Assembly: GCA_002338885.1 (NCBI GenBank)
Contig: DDJI01000032.1
Coordinates: 25,088-33,340 of the forward strand
Source of the DNA: Ruminococcus sp. UBA1828
Lineage (GTDB): Bacteria; Bacillota; Clostridia; Oscillospirales; Ruminococcaceae
Length of the DNA stretch: 8,253 bases
Direction: 5' to 3'
The notes below the pieces were generated by a model. That model saw only the letters and a list, made by a program, of their open reading frames with translations, made no database searches and was not told the DNA's origin. Below are positions 1 through 6,339 of the stretch, one piece after another. Position numbers and translations under genes: made by a program. Numbering within the stretch: position 1 is the stretch's first letter; each line of letters begins with the position of its first letter.

Positions 1-1
1 G

Positions 2-73
2 CTTGACATACCGGTTTCCGAAGCCGTGAAAAAGGTGAAGGACGCCATAGACAACTTCATAATCAAGCTATAA
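2..73 (+). CDS. 3' end of a probable DHH-family c-di-AMP phosphodiesterase (GdpP-like), partial
   Basis: Only the last 23 codons are present, ending at TAA 71-73; the 5' part lies outside the window. The visible C-terminus contains [15 protein letters not shown], an amphipathic helix of the kind that closes DHH/DHHA1 phosphoesterases. In many Bacillota the gene directly before rplI is gdpP (yybT), a membrane GGDEF/DHH protein that degrades cyclic di-AMP. The identification therefore rests mainly on gene order; no catalytic motif is in view. The stop codon abuts the rplI ribosome binding site, so the two genes are probably co-transcribed and translationally coupled. Any other gene ending in a charged helix could look the same. 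Confidence 0.5.
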   Translation, partial: LDIPVSEAVKKVKDAIDNFIIKL

Positions 74-80
74 AAGGAGG
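72..80 (+). promoter_or_regulatory. Ribosome binding site of rplI
   Basis: AAAAGGAGG lies 7 nt before the GTG at 88-90 and overlaps the stop codon of the upstream gene. It supports the GTG start and suggests translational coupling to the upstream gene. Confidence 0.85.
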
Positions 81-87
81 CATATTT

Positions 88-537
88 GTGAAGGTAATAC
101 TCATAAAAGACGTAAAGGGTTCCGGCAAAGCGGGAACCATATTGGACGTAGCAGACGGCTACGCGCGCAACTTTTTGCTTGCAAAGGGATACGCAATAGA
201 AGCCACGGCAAAGAACGTAAACGACCTCAGAGGAAAAAAGGAAGCGGAGCAGCACAGGCTCGACGTCGCAAAGGCGGAGGCTGTGGAGCTTGCCTCGAAG
301 CTTGAGGGAAAGCAGATCGTCATAAAGGCTAAGGCGGGACAGGGCGGAAAGCTTTTCGGCTCGGTCACATCCGCTACGATCAGCGACCTGATAAAATCAA
401 ACTTCGGCTTTGATATAGACAAGAAAAAGATAGCGCTGTCCTCAGACATAAAGGCGTATGGCGATTACGGCATTGAAATAAAGATGACGCAGGGCGTCAG
501 CTGCAAGATGACTGTGAAGGTTGAGCCGGAGGACTGA
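88..537 (+). CDS. rplI: 50S ribosomal protein L9
   Basis: Encodes 149 residues, the normal length for bacterial L9, which binds 23S rRNA at the base of the L1 stalk and helps maintain reading frame. The N-terminal domain is unmistakable: [16 protein letters not shown], then the basic rRNA-binding segment [14 protein letters not shown] around residues 23-36. A long charged connecting helix (about residues 40-75) joins it to the C-terminal domain, which begins near [13 protein letters not shown] (about 82-94). The GTG start is set by the AAAAGGAGG site 7 nt upstream and by the family's N-terminus. It lies 14 nt after the upstream stop and 34 nt before dnaB, the rplI–dnaB order seen in many Bacillota. 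Ile codon use is striking: by hand count 10 of 13 are ATA. Confidence 0.98.
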   Translation: MKVILIKDVKGSGKAGTILDVADGYARNFLLAKGYAIEATAKNVNDLRGKKEAEQHRLDVAKAEAVELASKLEGKQIVIKAKAGQGGKLFGSVTSATISDLIKSNFGFDIDKKKIALSSDIKAYGDYGIEIKMTQGVSCKMTVKVEPED

Positions 538-557
538 AAATGACACCTATATCCGCT

Positions 558-565
558 AAGGAGGG
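558..565 (+). promoter_or_regulatory. Ribosome binding site of dnaB
   Basis: AAGGAGGG lies 6 nt before the ATG at 572 and fixes the dnaB start. It sits in the 34-nt rplI–dnaB gap, where no promoter or terminator was seen. Confidence 0.85.
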
Positions 566-571
566 ATCGGG

Positions 572-1930
572 ATGCCGGTAAACAGCCTCAGCGTAGCAGA
601 TCTGACCGGCAGGGAGCTGCCTTACAGCCTTGAAGCGGAGCAGACGGTTTTGGGCACGCTTTTGCTCAATCCAGACACGCTGCCCACTGTAATATCCATG
701 CTCAAACCGGAGTGCTTTTACCGTGAACAGCACAGGCAGATATATTCAATAATACTTCGGATGTTTTCAAACGGTCAGAACGCCGACATAATAACCGTCA
801 TGAACGAGACGGTTGCGGCGGGAGTGTTTGAAACGACGGAAATGGCGAAGGCGTACCTGAAGGGAATAATGGACGGCGTGCCTTCGACATCAAACATAGC
901 GTCCTATTGCAAAATAGTAGAGGACAAGTATCTCACCCGCTCGCTGATGAGCGCCGCAAGGGATATACTTGACGCCTCTGCGGACGGCTCGGAGGACCCT
1001 AAAACCCTGCTTGACCTTGCGGAGCAGAAGATATATGAGATCCGCCAGGGCAAAGAGGTTGACGGCCTGACGAGGCTGAGCGAAGTGATAGTTAGCGCAT
1101 ACGACAGGATACAAAAGCTGTCCGGGGAGGACAAAGACGAGTATCAGGGCTTGCGCTCCGGATACAGCCTTTTGGACTCCTACATATCGGGACTCAACAA
1201 GTCGGATTTGATCATTGTGGCGGGACGACCCGGAATGGGCAAGTCGGCTTTTGCGTTTAATATAGCCTCAAACGTCGCAAAGCGAAACCCCGACAAGGAT
1301 GTGTGCATCTTTTCCCTGGAAATGAGCAAGGAACAGATAGCCACAAGAATGTTAAGCTCGGAGGCGCTTGTTCCAAATACATCGCTGACTTCCGGCATGA
1401 TTTCAAGCGACGAGTGGGTGCAGCTTGCACAGGCGGCAGACACCCTTTCTCAGGTAAACATCTACATAGACGACACCGCCGGAATAACGGTGCCGCAAAT
1501 GAAAGCCAAGCTGCGCCGCATGCGCAACTTAGGGCTTGTGATAATAGATTACCTGCAGCTCATGGAGTCCGCAACAAACCACACAAGCCGTGTAAACGAG
1601 GTATCTGAAATAACAAGGCAGATAAAGCTTATGGCAAAGGAGCTTAATGTTCCGGTGATACTCGCATCACAGCTCAACCGTTCCGTTGAGTCGAGGCAGG
1701 ATCACAGACCTATGCCATCAGATTTGAGAGAGTCCGGATCTATCGAACAGGACGCAGACATAATTTTGTTCATATACAGGGAGAGCGCTTACAACAAGGA
1801 AGATCCCAATAAATCCGCCGCCGAATGTATAATAGGCAAAAACCGTCACGGAAGCACCGGAACGGTGAACATGGCGTTTTTGGGAGAGTATACGTTGTTC
1901 AGAAATATAGACACAAGGGCGCAGCAGTAG
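572..1930 (+). CDS. dnaB: Replicative DNA helicase DnaB (called DnaC in Bacillus)
   Basis: A 452-residue hexameric 5'-3' helicase that unwinds DNA at the replication fork and works with primase. The N-terminal domain starts at LPYSLEAEQTVLG (about residues 17-29), the usual DnaB opening. The RecA-like ATPase domain has Walker A GRPGMGKS at residues 218-225 and Walker B VIIDYLQL with the Asp at 326. Downstream are LASQLNRSVESR and DLRESGSIEQDADI, the conserved C-terminal motifs. No intein interrupts the Walker A or later motifs, and the length is standard. An AAGGAGGG site 6 nt before the ATG fixes the start. The stop lies 1 nt before the tilS start, so translation is probably coupled. By hand count 28 of 36 Ile codons are ATA. 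Confidence 0.98.
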   Translation: MPVNSLSVADLTGRELPYSLEAEQTVLGTLLLNPDTLPTVISMLKPECFYREQHRQIYSIILRMFSNGQNADIITVMNETVAAGVFETTEMAKAYLKGIMDGVPSTSNIASYCKIVEDKYLTRSLMSAARDILDASADGSEDPKTLLDLAEQKIYEIRQGKEVDGLTRLSEVIVSAYDRIQKLSGEDKDEYQGLRSGYSLLDSYISGLNKSDLIIVAGRPGMGKSAFAFNIASNVAKRNPDKDVCIFSLEMSKEQIATRMLSSEALVPNTSLTSGMISSDEWVQLAQAADTLSQVNIYIDDTAGITVPQMKAKLRRMRNLGLVIIDYLQLMESATNHTSRVNEVSEITRQIKLMAKELNVPVILASQLNRSVESRQDHRPMPSDLRESGSIEQDADIILFIYRESAYNKEDPNKSAAECIIGKNRHGSTGTVNMAFLGEYTLFRNIDTRAQQ

Positions 1931-1931
1931 T

Positions 1932-3239
1932 ATGTTAGATAAAGTAGCCGAAACGATAAAAAGGTATAAAATGCTCGCAGACGGGGAAAGAGTGTGCGTG
2001 GCTCTGTCGGGAGGAGCGGACAGCGTGTCCCTTCTTTATGCGATGAAAGAGCTTGGCTATGACGTTTTCGCAGCTCACGTAAATCACAACCTCAGAGGAG
2101 AGCAGAGCGACCGCGACGAGCGGTTTTGCGTGGATTTGTGCCGAAAGCTCGGCGTGAAGCTTTTTACGGACAGCGTTGATGTGAAGGGCTATTGCGAAAA
2201 AAACAGGACTTCGCTCGAAGAAGGCGCAAGAGCGCTGAGGTATGAGGCGCTGAGGAGCCATCTTGACGGCTGCAAGCTTTGTACTGCGCATAATTTAAAC
2301 GACTGCTTTGAAACGACTTTATTCAACCTCGTCAGAGGAAGCGGGCTTTCGGGACTTGCCGGCATTCCCGCCATGAGAGACGACATCGTAAGACCGCTGA
2401 TCGAGGTCACAAGGAGCGAAATAGAGCAGTTTTTGTCCGAGAGAAATCAGGACTACGTGACCGACTCTACAAACCTTGAGGACAACTGCTCAAGAAATAT
2501 AATACGATTAAACGTGATGCCGGAGCTTGAAAGAATAAACCCGTCACTGCTTAAAAACTATAAGAGAACTCTGCACATACTTTTGTGTGCGGATGAGTAT
2601 CTGTCCGACGCCGCAGAGAAAATGCTCGACAAGGCGTTTGACGGCAGCGCGTATGCGCTTGATGTATGCGGCGACGAGGCTGTGTTAAACGAGATGATTC
2701 TTAAAATCCTCCGGCGCGAAAAAATAGAGCCTTCATTTGAGCGGGTGGATGCGATAAAAAAACTTGCGGCATGCGGCGGAGTGATAAATATCAAGAAGGA
2801 CGTTTATGTCGTGTGCAACGAGGGCAAAATAAGCTTTGAAAACCGCAGCGAAGGCAGCAAAGCGCGTGATTTTTGCATAAAAACCGACCTCACGGCGCCT
2901 GTTTTCACAAATTGCCATGAGATTGAGTTCACAAGGATTTCACAATTTCACATATCCGATTATAACAAACGCGAATTAAAATATCTAATCGATCCCGATA
3001 AACTTTCGGGCGACGTGTTTGTCAGGAGTTACTGCGGAAACGAAAAGATAAGACTATTGGGCAAGGGATTCAGCCAAACGGTTAAAAAACTTTTGGCAAG
3101 CACCCCGCCGAGCCGCAGAAAAGACGTGATAGTTATGGCGGACGAGCACGGAGCGTTTTATGTTCAGGGCTTCGGAGTTGATGAGAGGGCAGCATGCGGC
3201 GAATCGACAGTTTCCGCTATAAGACCGGACATAAAATGA
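1932..3239 (+). CDS. tilS: tRNA(Ile)-lysidine synthetase
   Basis: A 435-residue N-type PP-loop ATPase. TilS attaches lysine to C34 of the CAU-anticodon tRNA(Ile2), switching it from AUG to AUA decoding, and is essential in most bacteria. The PP-loop SGGADS is at residues 26-31, followed by AHVNHNLRGEQSDRDE (about 48-63), GLSGLAGIP, and VTDSTNLEDNCSRNIIR (about 177-193). The C-terminal domain, with GKGFSQTVKKLLA from residue 377, matches the TilS tRNA-binding region. The family segment HxxDDQxET reads HNLNDCFET here (H120 to T128): the first Asp is Asn and the Gln is Cys, while D124, E127 and T128 remain. The ATG lies 1 nt after the dnaB stop with only a weak AAGGG 12 nt upstream, so initiation probably depends on coupling. 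The tilS–hpt–ftsH order is typical of Bacillota. Confidence 0.95.
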   Translation: MLDKVAETIKRYKMLADGERVCVALSGGADSVSLLYAMKELGYDVFAAHVNHNLRGEQSDRDERFCVDLCRKLGVKLFTDSVDVKGYCEKNRTSLEEGARALRYEALRSHLDGCKLCTAHNLNDCFETTLFNLVRGSGLSGLAGIPAMRDDIVRPLIEVTRSEIEQFLSERNQDYVTDSTNLEDNCSRNIIRLNVMPELERINPSLLKNYKRTLHILLCADEYLSDAAEKMLDKAFDGSAYALDVCGDEAVLNEMILKILRREKIEPSFERVDAIKKLAACGGVINIKKDVYVVCNEGKISFENRSEGSKARDFCIKTDLTAPVFTNCHEIEFTRISQFHISDYNKRELKYLIDPDKLSGDVFVRSYCGNEKIRLLGKGFSQTVKKLLASTPPSRRKDVIVMADEHGAFYVQGFGVDERAACGESTVSAIRPDIK

Positions 3240-3251
3240 AAGGACGATTAC

Positions 3252-3776
3252 ATGGAACACCGGCATAAGCTTGTACAGATGATTTCAGCCGAGGAGATAG
3301 CCAAGGCGGTCGCAGAGCTGGGCAAAACCCTGACTGCCGATTATGCCGGAAAGCAGCTTGCGGTAATAGGCGTGTTAAAAGGCTCGTTCGTGTTTATGTC
3401 CGATCTTGTCAGAAAGATAGATTTGCCGATAACGCTGGATTTCATCAGCGCTAAGAGCTATAAAGGAACCGTCTCCGTGGGCGCTGTGAACGTGAAGATG
3501 GACACAGAGCTTGATGTAGATAAAAAGAACGTCTTGCTTGTAGAGGACATACTCGACACCGGCAGGACACTGAGCGTACTAAAGGAAACTATGCTTGCAA
3601 GGGGAGCTGCCGACGTAAAAATCGCTGCGTTTATGGATAAGCCTTCCCGAAGAGCTATAGATATAACGGCTGATTACAAATGCTTCACCATTGATGACAA
3701 ATTTGTTGTCGGATACGGTCTTGACTATGATGAGTATTACAGAAACCTTGACTATATCGCAGAAGTAATTCTGTAA
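3252..3776 (+). CDS. hpt: Hypoxanthine phosphoribosyltransferase
   Basis: A 174-residue cytosolic purine-salvage enzyme that makes IMP (and usually GMP) from hypoxanthine or guanine and PRPP. The PRPP-binding motif [10 protein letters not shown] is at residues 97-106, with the acidic pair E98/D99 and the phosphate-binding loop DTGRT. The KGSF segment (43-46), the SYKG flexible-loop segment (69-72) and [12 protein letters not shown] are further family marks. The C-terminal [20 protein letters not shown] is the standard end. AAAGGA at 3239-3244 lies 7 nt before the ATG and overlaps the tilS stop. The gap to tilS is 12 nt and to ftsH 31 nt, consistent with co-transcription. In Bacillus subtilis HprT is reported to act with TilS in regulating ftsH; whether that applies here is inference. 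Confidence 0.96.
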   Translation: MEHRHKLVQMISAEEIAKAVAELGKTLTADYAGKQLAVIGVLKGSFVFMSDLVRKIDLPITLDFISAKSYKGTVSVGAVNVKMDTELDVDKKNVLLVEDILDTGRTLSVLKETMLARGAADVKIAAFMDKPSRRAIDITADYKCFTIDDKFVVGYGLDYDEYYRNLDYIAEVIL

Positions 3777-3792
3777 GCCGATTCACTCAACG

Positions 3793-3800
3793 AAAAGGGG
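3793..3800 (+). promoter_or_regulatory. Ribosome binding site deciding the TTG start of ftsH
   Basis: AAAAGGGG ends 7 nt before TTG 3808-3810. No ATG or GTG lies nearby in frame, and the encoded [13 protein letters not shown] leads directly into the first membrane helix, so TTG is the best start. Confidence 0.75.
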
Positions 3801-3807
3801 TATATCA

Positions 3808-5952
3808 TTGAAACTTGAAAAATCCAAAGGACTGCTGATCTACTTTGCTATTTTGGCAGCGATACTTTTGTTTATGATAGTCGTATTCAGAAGTCTTATG
3901 TCCTCTCAGGATACGACGACCTATTCCGATATTATTCAATATTTTGACGACTACAGGGTCAGCGAGTTTTCTCTTAACCTGGGTTCGGGAGAGCTGACAT
4001 ACAAGCTCGACGGACAGGATCAGGAATACAGCTACAAAGTCCCGAGCGTTTCCACGTTCTATTATGAGCTGTTTCCGGAGGGCGCGGAGACAAACTACCG
4101 CACCGAATACAACGCAACTCACAGCACTCCGCTCAGATATAACCTCATACCTGCGACAAACAGCTCCTTCTGGCTCAATCTCATACCTACGCTTTTGATG
4201 ATAGGTGTGATGATATTTGTCGTGGTGTCGATGTCAAGGAGCATATCGTCGGCGGGCAAGATAAACTCAGTCGGCAAGGCAAACGTAAAGCTTGAGTCCG
4301 ACAACAAAAACAAAGTCACGTTTGACGACGTGGCGGGTGCGGACGAGGAAAAAGCAGAGCTTCAGGAAATAGTTGACCTGCTCAAAAACCCCAAGAAATA
4401 TCACGATATCGGCGCTAAGATCCCCAAGGGCGTGCTGCTTGTAGGCCCTCCGGGTACAGGTAAAACGCTTTTGGCTAAGGCAGTGTCCGGCGAGGCGGGA
4501 GTGCCTTTCTTCTCGATATCAGGTTCAGACTTTTTGGAACTTTACGTCGGTGTCGGCGCGGCAAGAGTCAGAGACCTCTTTGACCAGGCGAAAAAAGCCG
4601 CTCCGTCTATCATATTCATAGATGAGATAGACGCCGTCGGAAGACGCAGAGGCGCAGGCCTCGGCGGCGGACACGATGAACGTGAGCAGACACTTAACCA
4701 GCTCCTCGTTGAAATGGACGGATTTGAAGTAAACAACAGCGTAATCGTCATGGCTGCGACAAACCGCAGAGACGTCCTTGACCCCGCGCTTTTGAGACCG
4801 GGACGCTTTGACAGACAGATATATGTAAACTACCCCGACATAAAGGGCAGAGAGGAAATACTCAAGGTTCACTCTAAGAGCAAGCCGCTTGCGCCGGATG
4901 TAGACCTGAAGAAAGTTGCATCTGCAACGGCGGGATTCACCGGAGCAGACCTTGCAAACCTTGTGAACGAGGCTGCACTGCTCGCCGTAAAGAACGGCAG
5001 AAAGGCCATATCCGCACAGGATATGAGCGAGGCGTCGATAAAGGTTATAGCCGGACCCGAAAAGAAGTCGAGGGTTATAACCGACAAGGAAAAGAGACTC
5101 ACCGCATATCACGAGGCGGGCCACGCAATCTGCCACTATTACCTGCCCACGCAGGATAAGGTGTATGAGGTTTCGATCATACCCAGAGGTCAGGCGGGCG
5201 GATATACAATGGCTCTTCCGGAGCACGACAAGTCATACGTTACTAAGACTGAGATGAATGAGGAGATAATCGCTCTCTTAGGCGGACGCGCGGCTGAAAA
5301 GGTTGTGCTTGACGACATATCAACCGGAGCGTCTAACGACCTCGAGCGCGCTACAAATATCGCAAGAAGTATGGTCACAAAGTACGGCTTCAGCGATAAG
5401 CTCGGCCCGATTGTCTACGGCAGAGACGATGACGAGGTGTTCTTAGGCAGAGACTACAACTCCAATAAGTCTTACTCCGAGGTAATAGCCGGCGAGATAG
5501 ACAGCGAACTTCGCTTTATCATACACAACGCTTACGACAAGGCCATAGAGCTGCTTTCATCCCACGAGGATCAGCTCCACGTGATTGCAAACTTCCTCAT
5601 AAATCACGAGAAGATAAACGGCGACCAGTTTGTAAGGCTTATGAACGGCGAGGATGTCGAGGCGGAGGAACGCGCTAAGGAAGAAGCCGAAAGAGAGCGC
5701 AAGCAAAGAGAAGAACAGGCTAAAAAAGAGCGTGAAGCGCTTGAGGCAAGCAAGGCTGCCGAGGCACAGCCCGACGGCGCCAATGTTCCCGACGGCTCCG
5801 GCGCTGCCGACAGTGCAGAGGGAACGCCTGCTCCCAATGCCGGCACGGTCAGCGATGCCCAAGCCGCGAATGATGAGCTAAACGCTGTAAGCGAGCCGGA
5901 TTCCGGTGATGCAGACCCGTCAGACGACGGCAACAGCGCGGATAAAAACTAA
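3808..5952 (+). CDS. ftsH: ATP-dependent zinc metalloprotease FtsH, with extended acidic tail
   Basis: A 714-residue membrane-anchored AAA+ protease that forms hexamers and degrades damaged membrane proteins and short-lived regulators. The first membrane helix is at about residues 9-27, an extracytoplasmic domain at 28-120, and the second helix at 121-141. The AAA module has Walker A GPPGTGKT at 213-220, Walker B FIDEID with D272/E273, and the second region of homology [19 protein letters not shown] from 317. Pore residues lie in the [14 protein letters not shown] segment. The protease domain has HEAGH at 435-439, with D511 in SNDLERAT as the expected third zinc ligand. All key residues are present. 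Family members usually end near residue 610-660; this one adds about 100 residues (615-714): a Glu/Lys/Arg helix, then an Asp/Ala/Gly/Ser/Pro-rich acidic tail. The start is TTG, set by the site at 3793-3800. It is the last gene of the cluster. Confidence 0.98.
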   Translation: MKLEKSKGLLIYFAILAAILLFMIVVFRSLMSSQDTTTYSDIIQYFDDYRVSEFSLNLGSGELTYKLDGQDQEYSYKVPSVSTFYYELFPEGAETNYRTEYNATHSTPLRYNLIPATNSSFWLNLIPTLLMIGVMIFVVVSMSRSISSAGKINSVGKANVKLESDNKNKVTFDDVAGADEEKAELQEIVDLLKNPKKYHDIGAKIPKGVLLVGPPGTGKTLLAKAVSGEAGVPFFSISGSDFLELYVGVGAARVRDLFDQAKKAAPSIIFIDEIDAVGRRRGAGLGGGHDEREQTLNQLLVEMDGFEVNNSVIVMAATNRRDVLDPALLRPGRFDRQIYVNYPDIKGREEILKVHSKSKPLAPDVDLKKVASATAGFTGADLANLVNEAALLAVKNGRKAISAQDMSEASIKVIAGPEKKSRVITDKEKRLTAYHEAGHAICHYYLPTQDKVYEVSIIPRGQAGGYTMALPEHDKSYVTKTEMNEEIIALLGGRAAEKVVLDDISTGASNDLERATNIARSMVTKYGFSDKLGPIVYGRDDDEVFLGRDYNSNKSYSEVIAGEIDSELRFIIHNAYDKAIELLSSHEDQLHVIANFLINHEKINGDQFVRLMNGEDVEAEERAKEEAERERKQREEQAKKEREALEASKAAEAQPDGANVPDGSGAADSAEGTPAPNAGTVSDAQAANDELNAVSEPDSGDADPSDDGNSADKN

Positions 5953-5968
5953 ATAAAACTTAAAAACG

Positions 5969-6005
5969 ACCGGCTTTGCATGCTAATATGTGAAGCCGGT
6001 TTTTT
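5969..6005 (+). terminator. Rho-independent terminator after ftsH
   Basis: ACCGGCTT (5969-5976) pairs with AAGCCGGT (5993-6000). The stem can continue inward through two wobble pairs to CAT (5979-5981) with ATG (5988-5990), giving about 13 pairs and a 6-nt loop. It is followed by a run of six T (6000-6005). It starts 17 nt after the ftsH stop and closes the housekeeping unit. An A run at 5962-5966 could let it also act on the minus strand, but no gene is seen that would need this. Confidence 0.93.
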
Positions 6006-6032
6006 GCGTCAAAAGCCCCTGCATGCACGGCG

Positions 6033-6051
6033 TTTATATTGACGATATAAA
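6033..6051. repeat. AT-rich inverted repeat, 7-bp arms
   Basis: TTTATAT (6033-6039) and ATATAAA (6045-6051) are perfect inverted copies around a 5-nt centre, TGACG. It lies about 120 bp upstream of the promoter at 6169. It could be a regulator binding site, but in DNA this AT-rich a chance palindrome is quite possible. Confidence 0.35.
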
Positions 6052-6071
6052 TTATTTGAGCCAAGATTTCA

Positions 6072-6098
6072 GCTCAGATTTTAGGCAATTTGCTGAGC
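6072..6098. repeat. Inverted repeat GCTCAG/CTGAGC
   Basis: GCTCAG (6072-6077) and CTGAGC (6093-6098) are inverted copies separated by 15 nt. No T run follows on either strand, so it is not a terminator. It may be a distal regulatory site or chance. Confidence 0.3.
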
Positions 6099-6168
6099 AC
6101 AAACCCATGCAATCAGCTTTTGTAAATCAAATATTATAAATTATCAATCATTAGCTTAACATATGCGG

Positions 6169-6197
6169 TTGACAGAGATTGAATACAGAGTTAAAAT
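6169..6197 (+). promoter_or_regulatory. Sigma-A-type promoter of the glycoside hydrolase gene
   Basis: A perfect -35 box TTGACA (6169-6174), a 17-nt spacer, and a -10 box TAAAAT (6192-6197, 5 of 6 matches to TATAAT). Transcription would start near 6204, leaving a leader of about 135 nt. The match and the AT-rich upstream DNA suggest a strong promoter. No clear CcpA (cre) site was found nearby. Confidence 0.82.
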
Positions 6198-6210
6198 AAT
6201 AGCATCGGAC

Positions 6211-6310
6211 GTTTGCGGGCATATTTAGCCGGTCTATATGGGCTTTAGGCTATGTGACCGCAGATTAAATTTTGTTTGCCGTGCCGCACAAAAGCACTTG
6301 CTGCAGGCAC
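6211..6310 (+). promoter_or_regulatory. Leader of the hydrolase mRNA with possible RNA structure
   Basis: Two pairings compete for the same 3' strand: CGGTC (6230-6234) with GACCG (6256-6260), and TGCGG (6214-6218) with CCGCA (6258-6262). The first can extend through TATA (6235-6238) with TATG (6251-6254) past one bulge. A further hairpin pairs GTGCC (6281-6285) with GGCAC (6306-6310), ending about 19 nt before the ribosome binding site. No T run follows, so any control would act on translation or stability. It matches no riboswitch class I recognise, and short stems like these can arise by chance. Confidence 0.35.
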
Positions 6311-6328
6311 AGTAAATGAAAAAAGGAA

Positions 6329-6335
6329 AGGTGAT
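6329..6335 (+). promoter_or_regulatory. Ribosome binding site supporting the TTG start of the hydrolase gene
   Basis: AGGTGAT is a 7-nt match to the anti-Shine-Dalgarno sequence, with its AGG core 8 nt before TTG 6340-6342. The in-frame ATG at 6316 lies upstream of this site and has no Shine-Dalgarno sequence of its own, while the ATG at 6349 is rather far away. Confidence 0.65.
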
Positions 6336-6339
6336 TTAC

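Larger units (their letters stand above)
5953..6339 (+). other. Intergenic region between ftsH and the glycoside hydrolase gene
   Basis: This 387-nt stretch has no convincing protein gene on either strand. It holds, in order, the ftsH terminator, an AT-rich block (about 6030-6168) with two inverted repeats, a strong promoter at 6169-6197, and a leader of about 135 nt with possible hairpins. No tRNA, recognisable riboswitch or insertion-sequence end was seen. Confidence 0.8.

Noticed and set aside
4525..5226. A 233-codon open frame on the minus strand inside ftsH
   Set aside because: It is fully antisense to conserved AAA and protease motifs of FtsH, has no evident ribosome binding site, and its translation is Cys/Tyr/Arg-rich with no family likeness.
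5604..5933. A 109-codon minus-strand frame opposite the FtsH tail
   Set aside because: Its Ser/Ala-rich translation is what low-complexity Asp/Ala/Gly/Glu codons give on the opposite strand; no independent evidence of a gene.
6039..6067. A second promoter starting with TTGACG at 6039
   Set aside because: No acceptable -10 box lies 16-18 nt downstream (CAAGAT at a 17-nt spacing), while 6169-6197 is a far better match.
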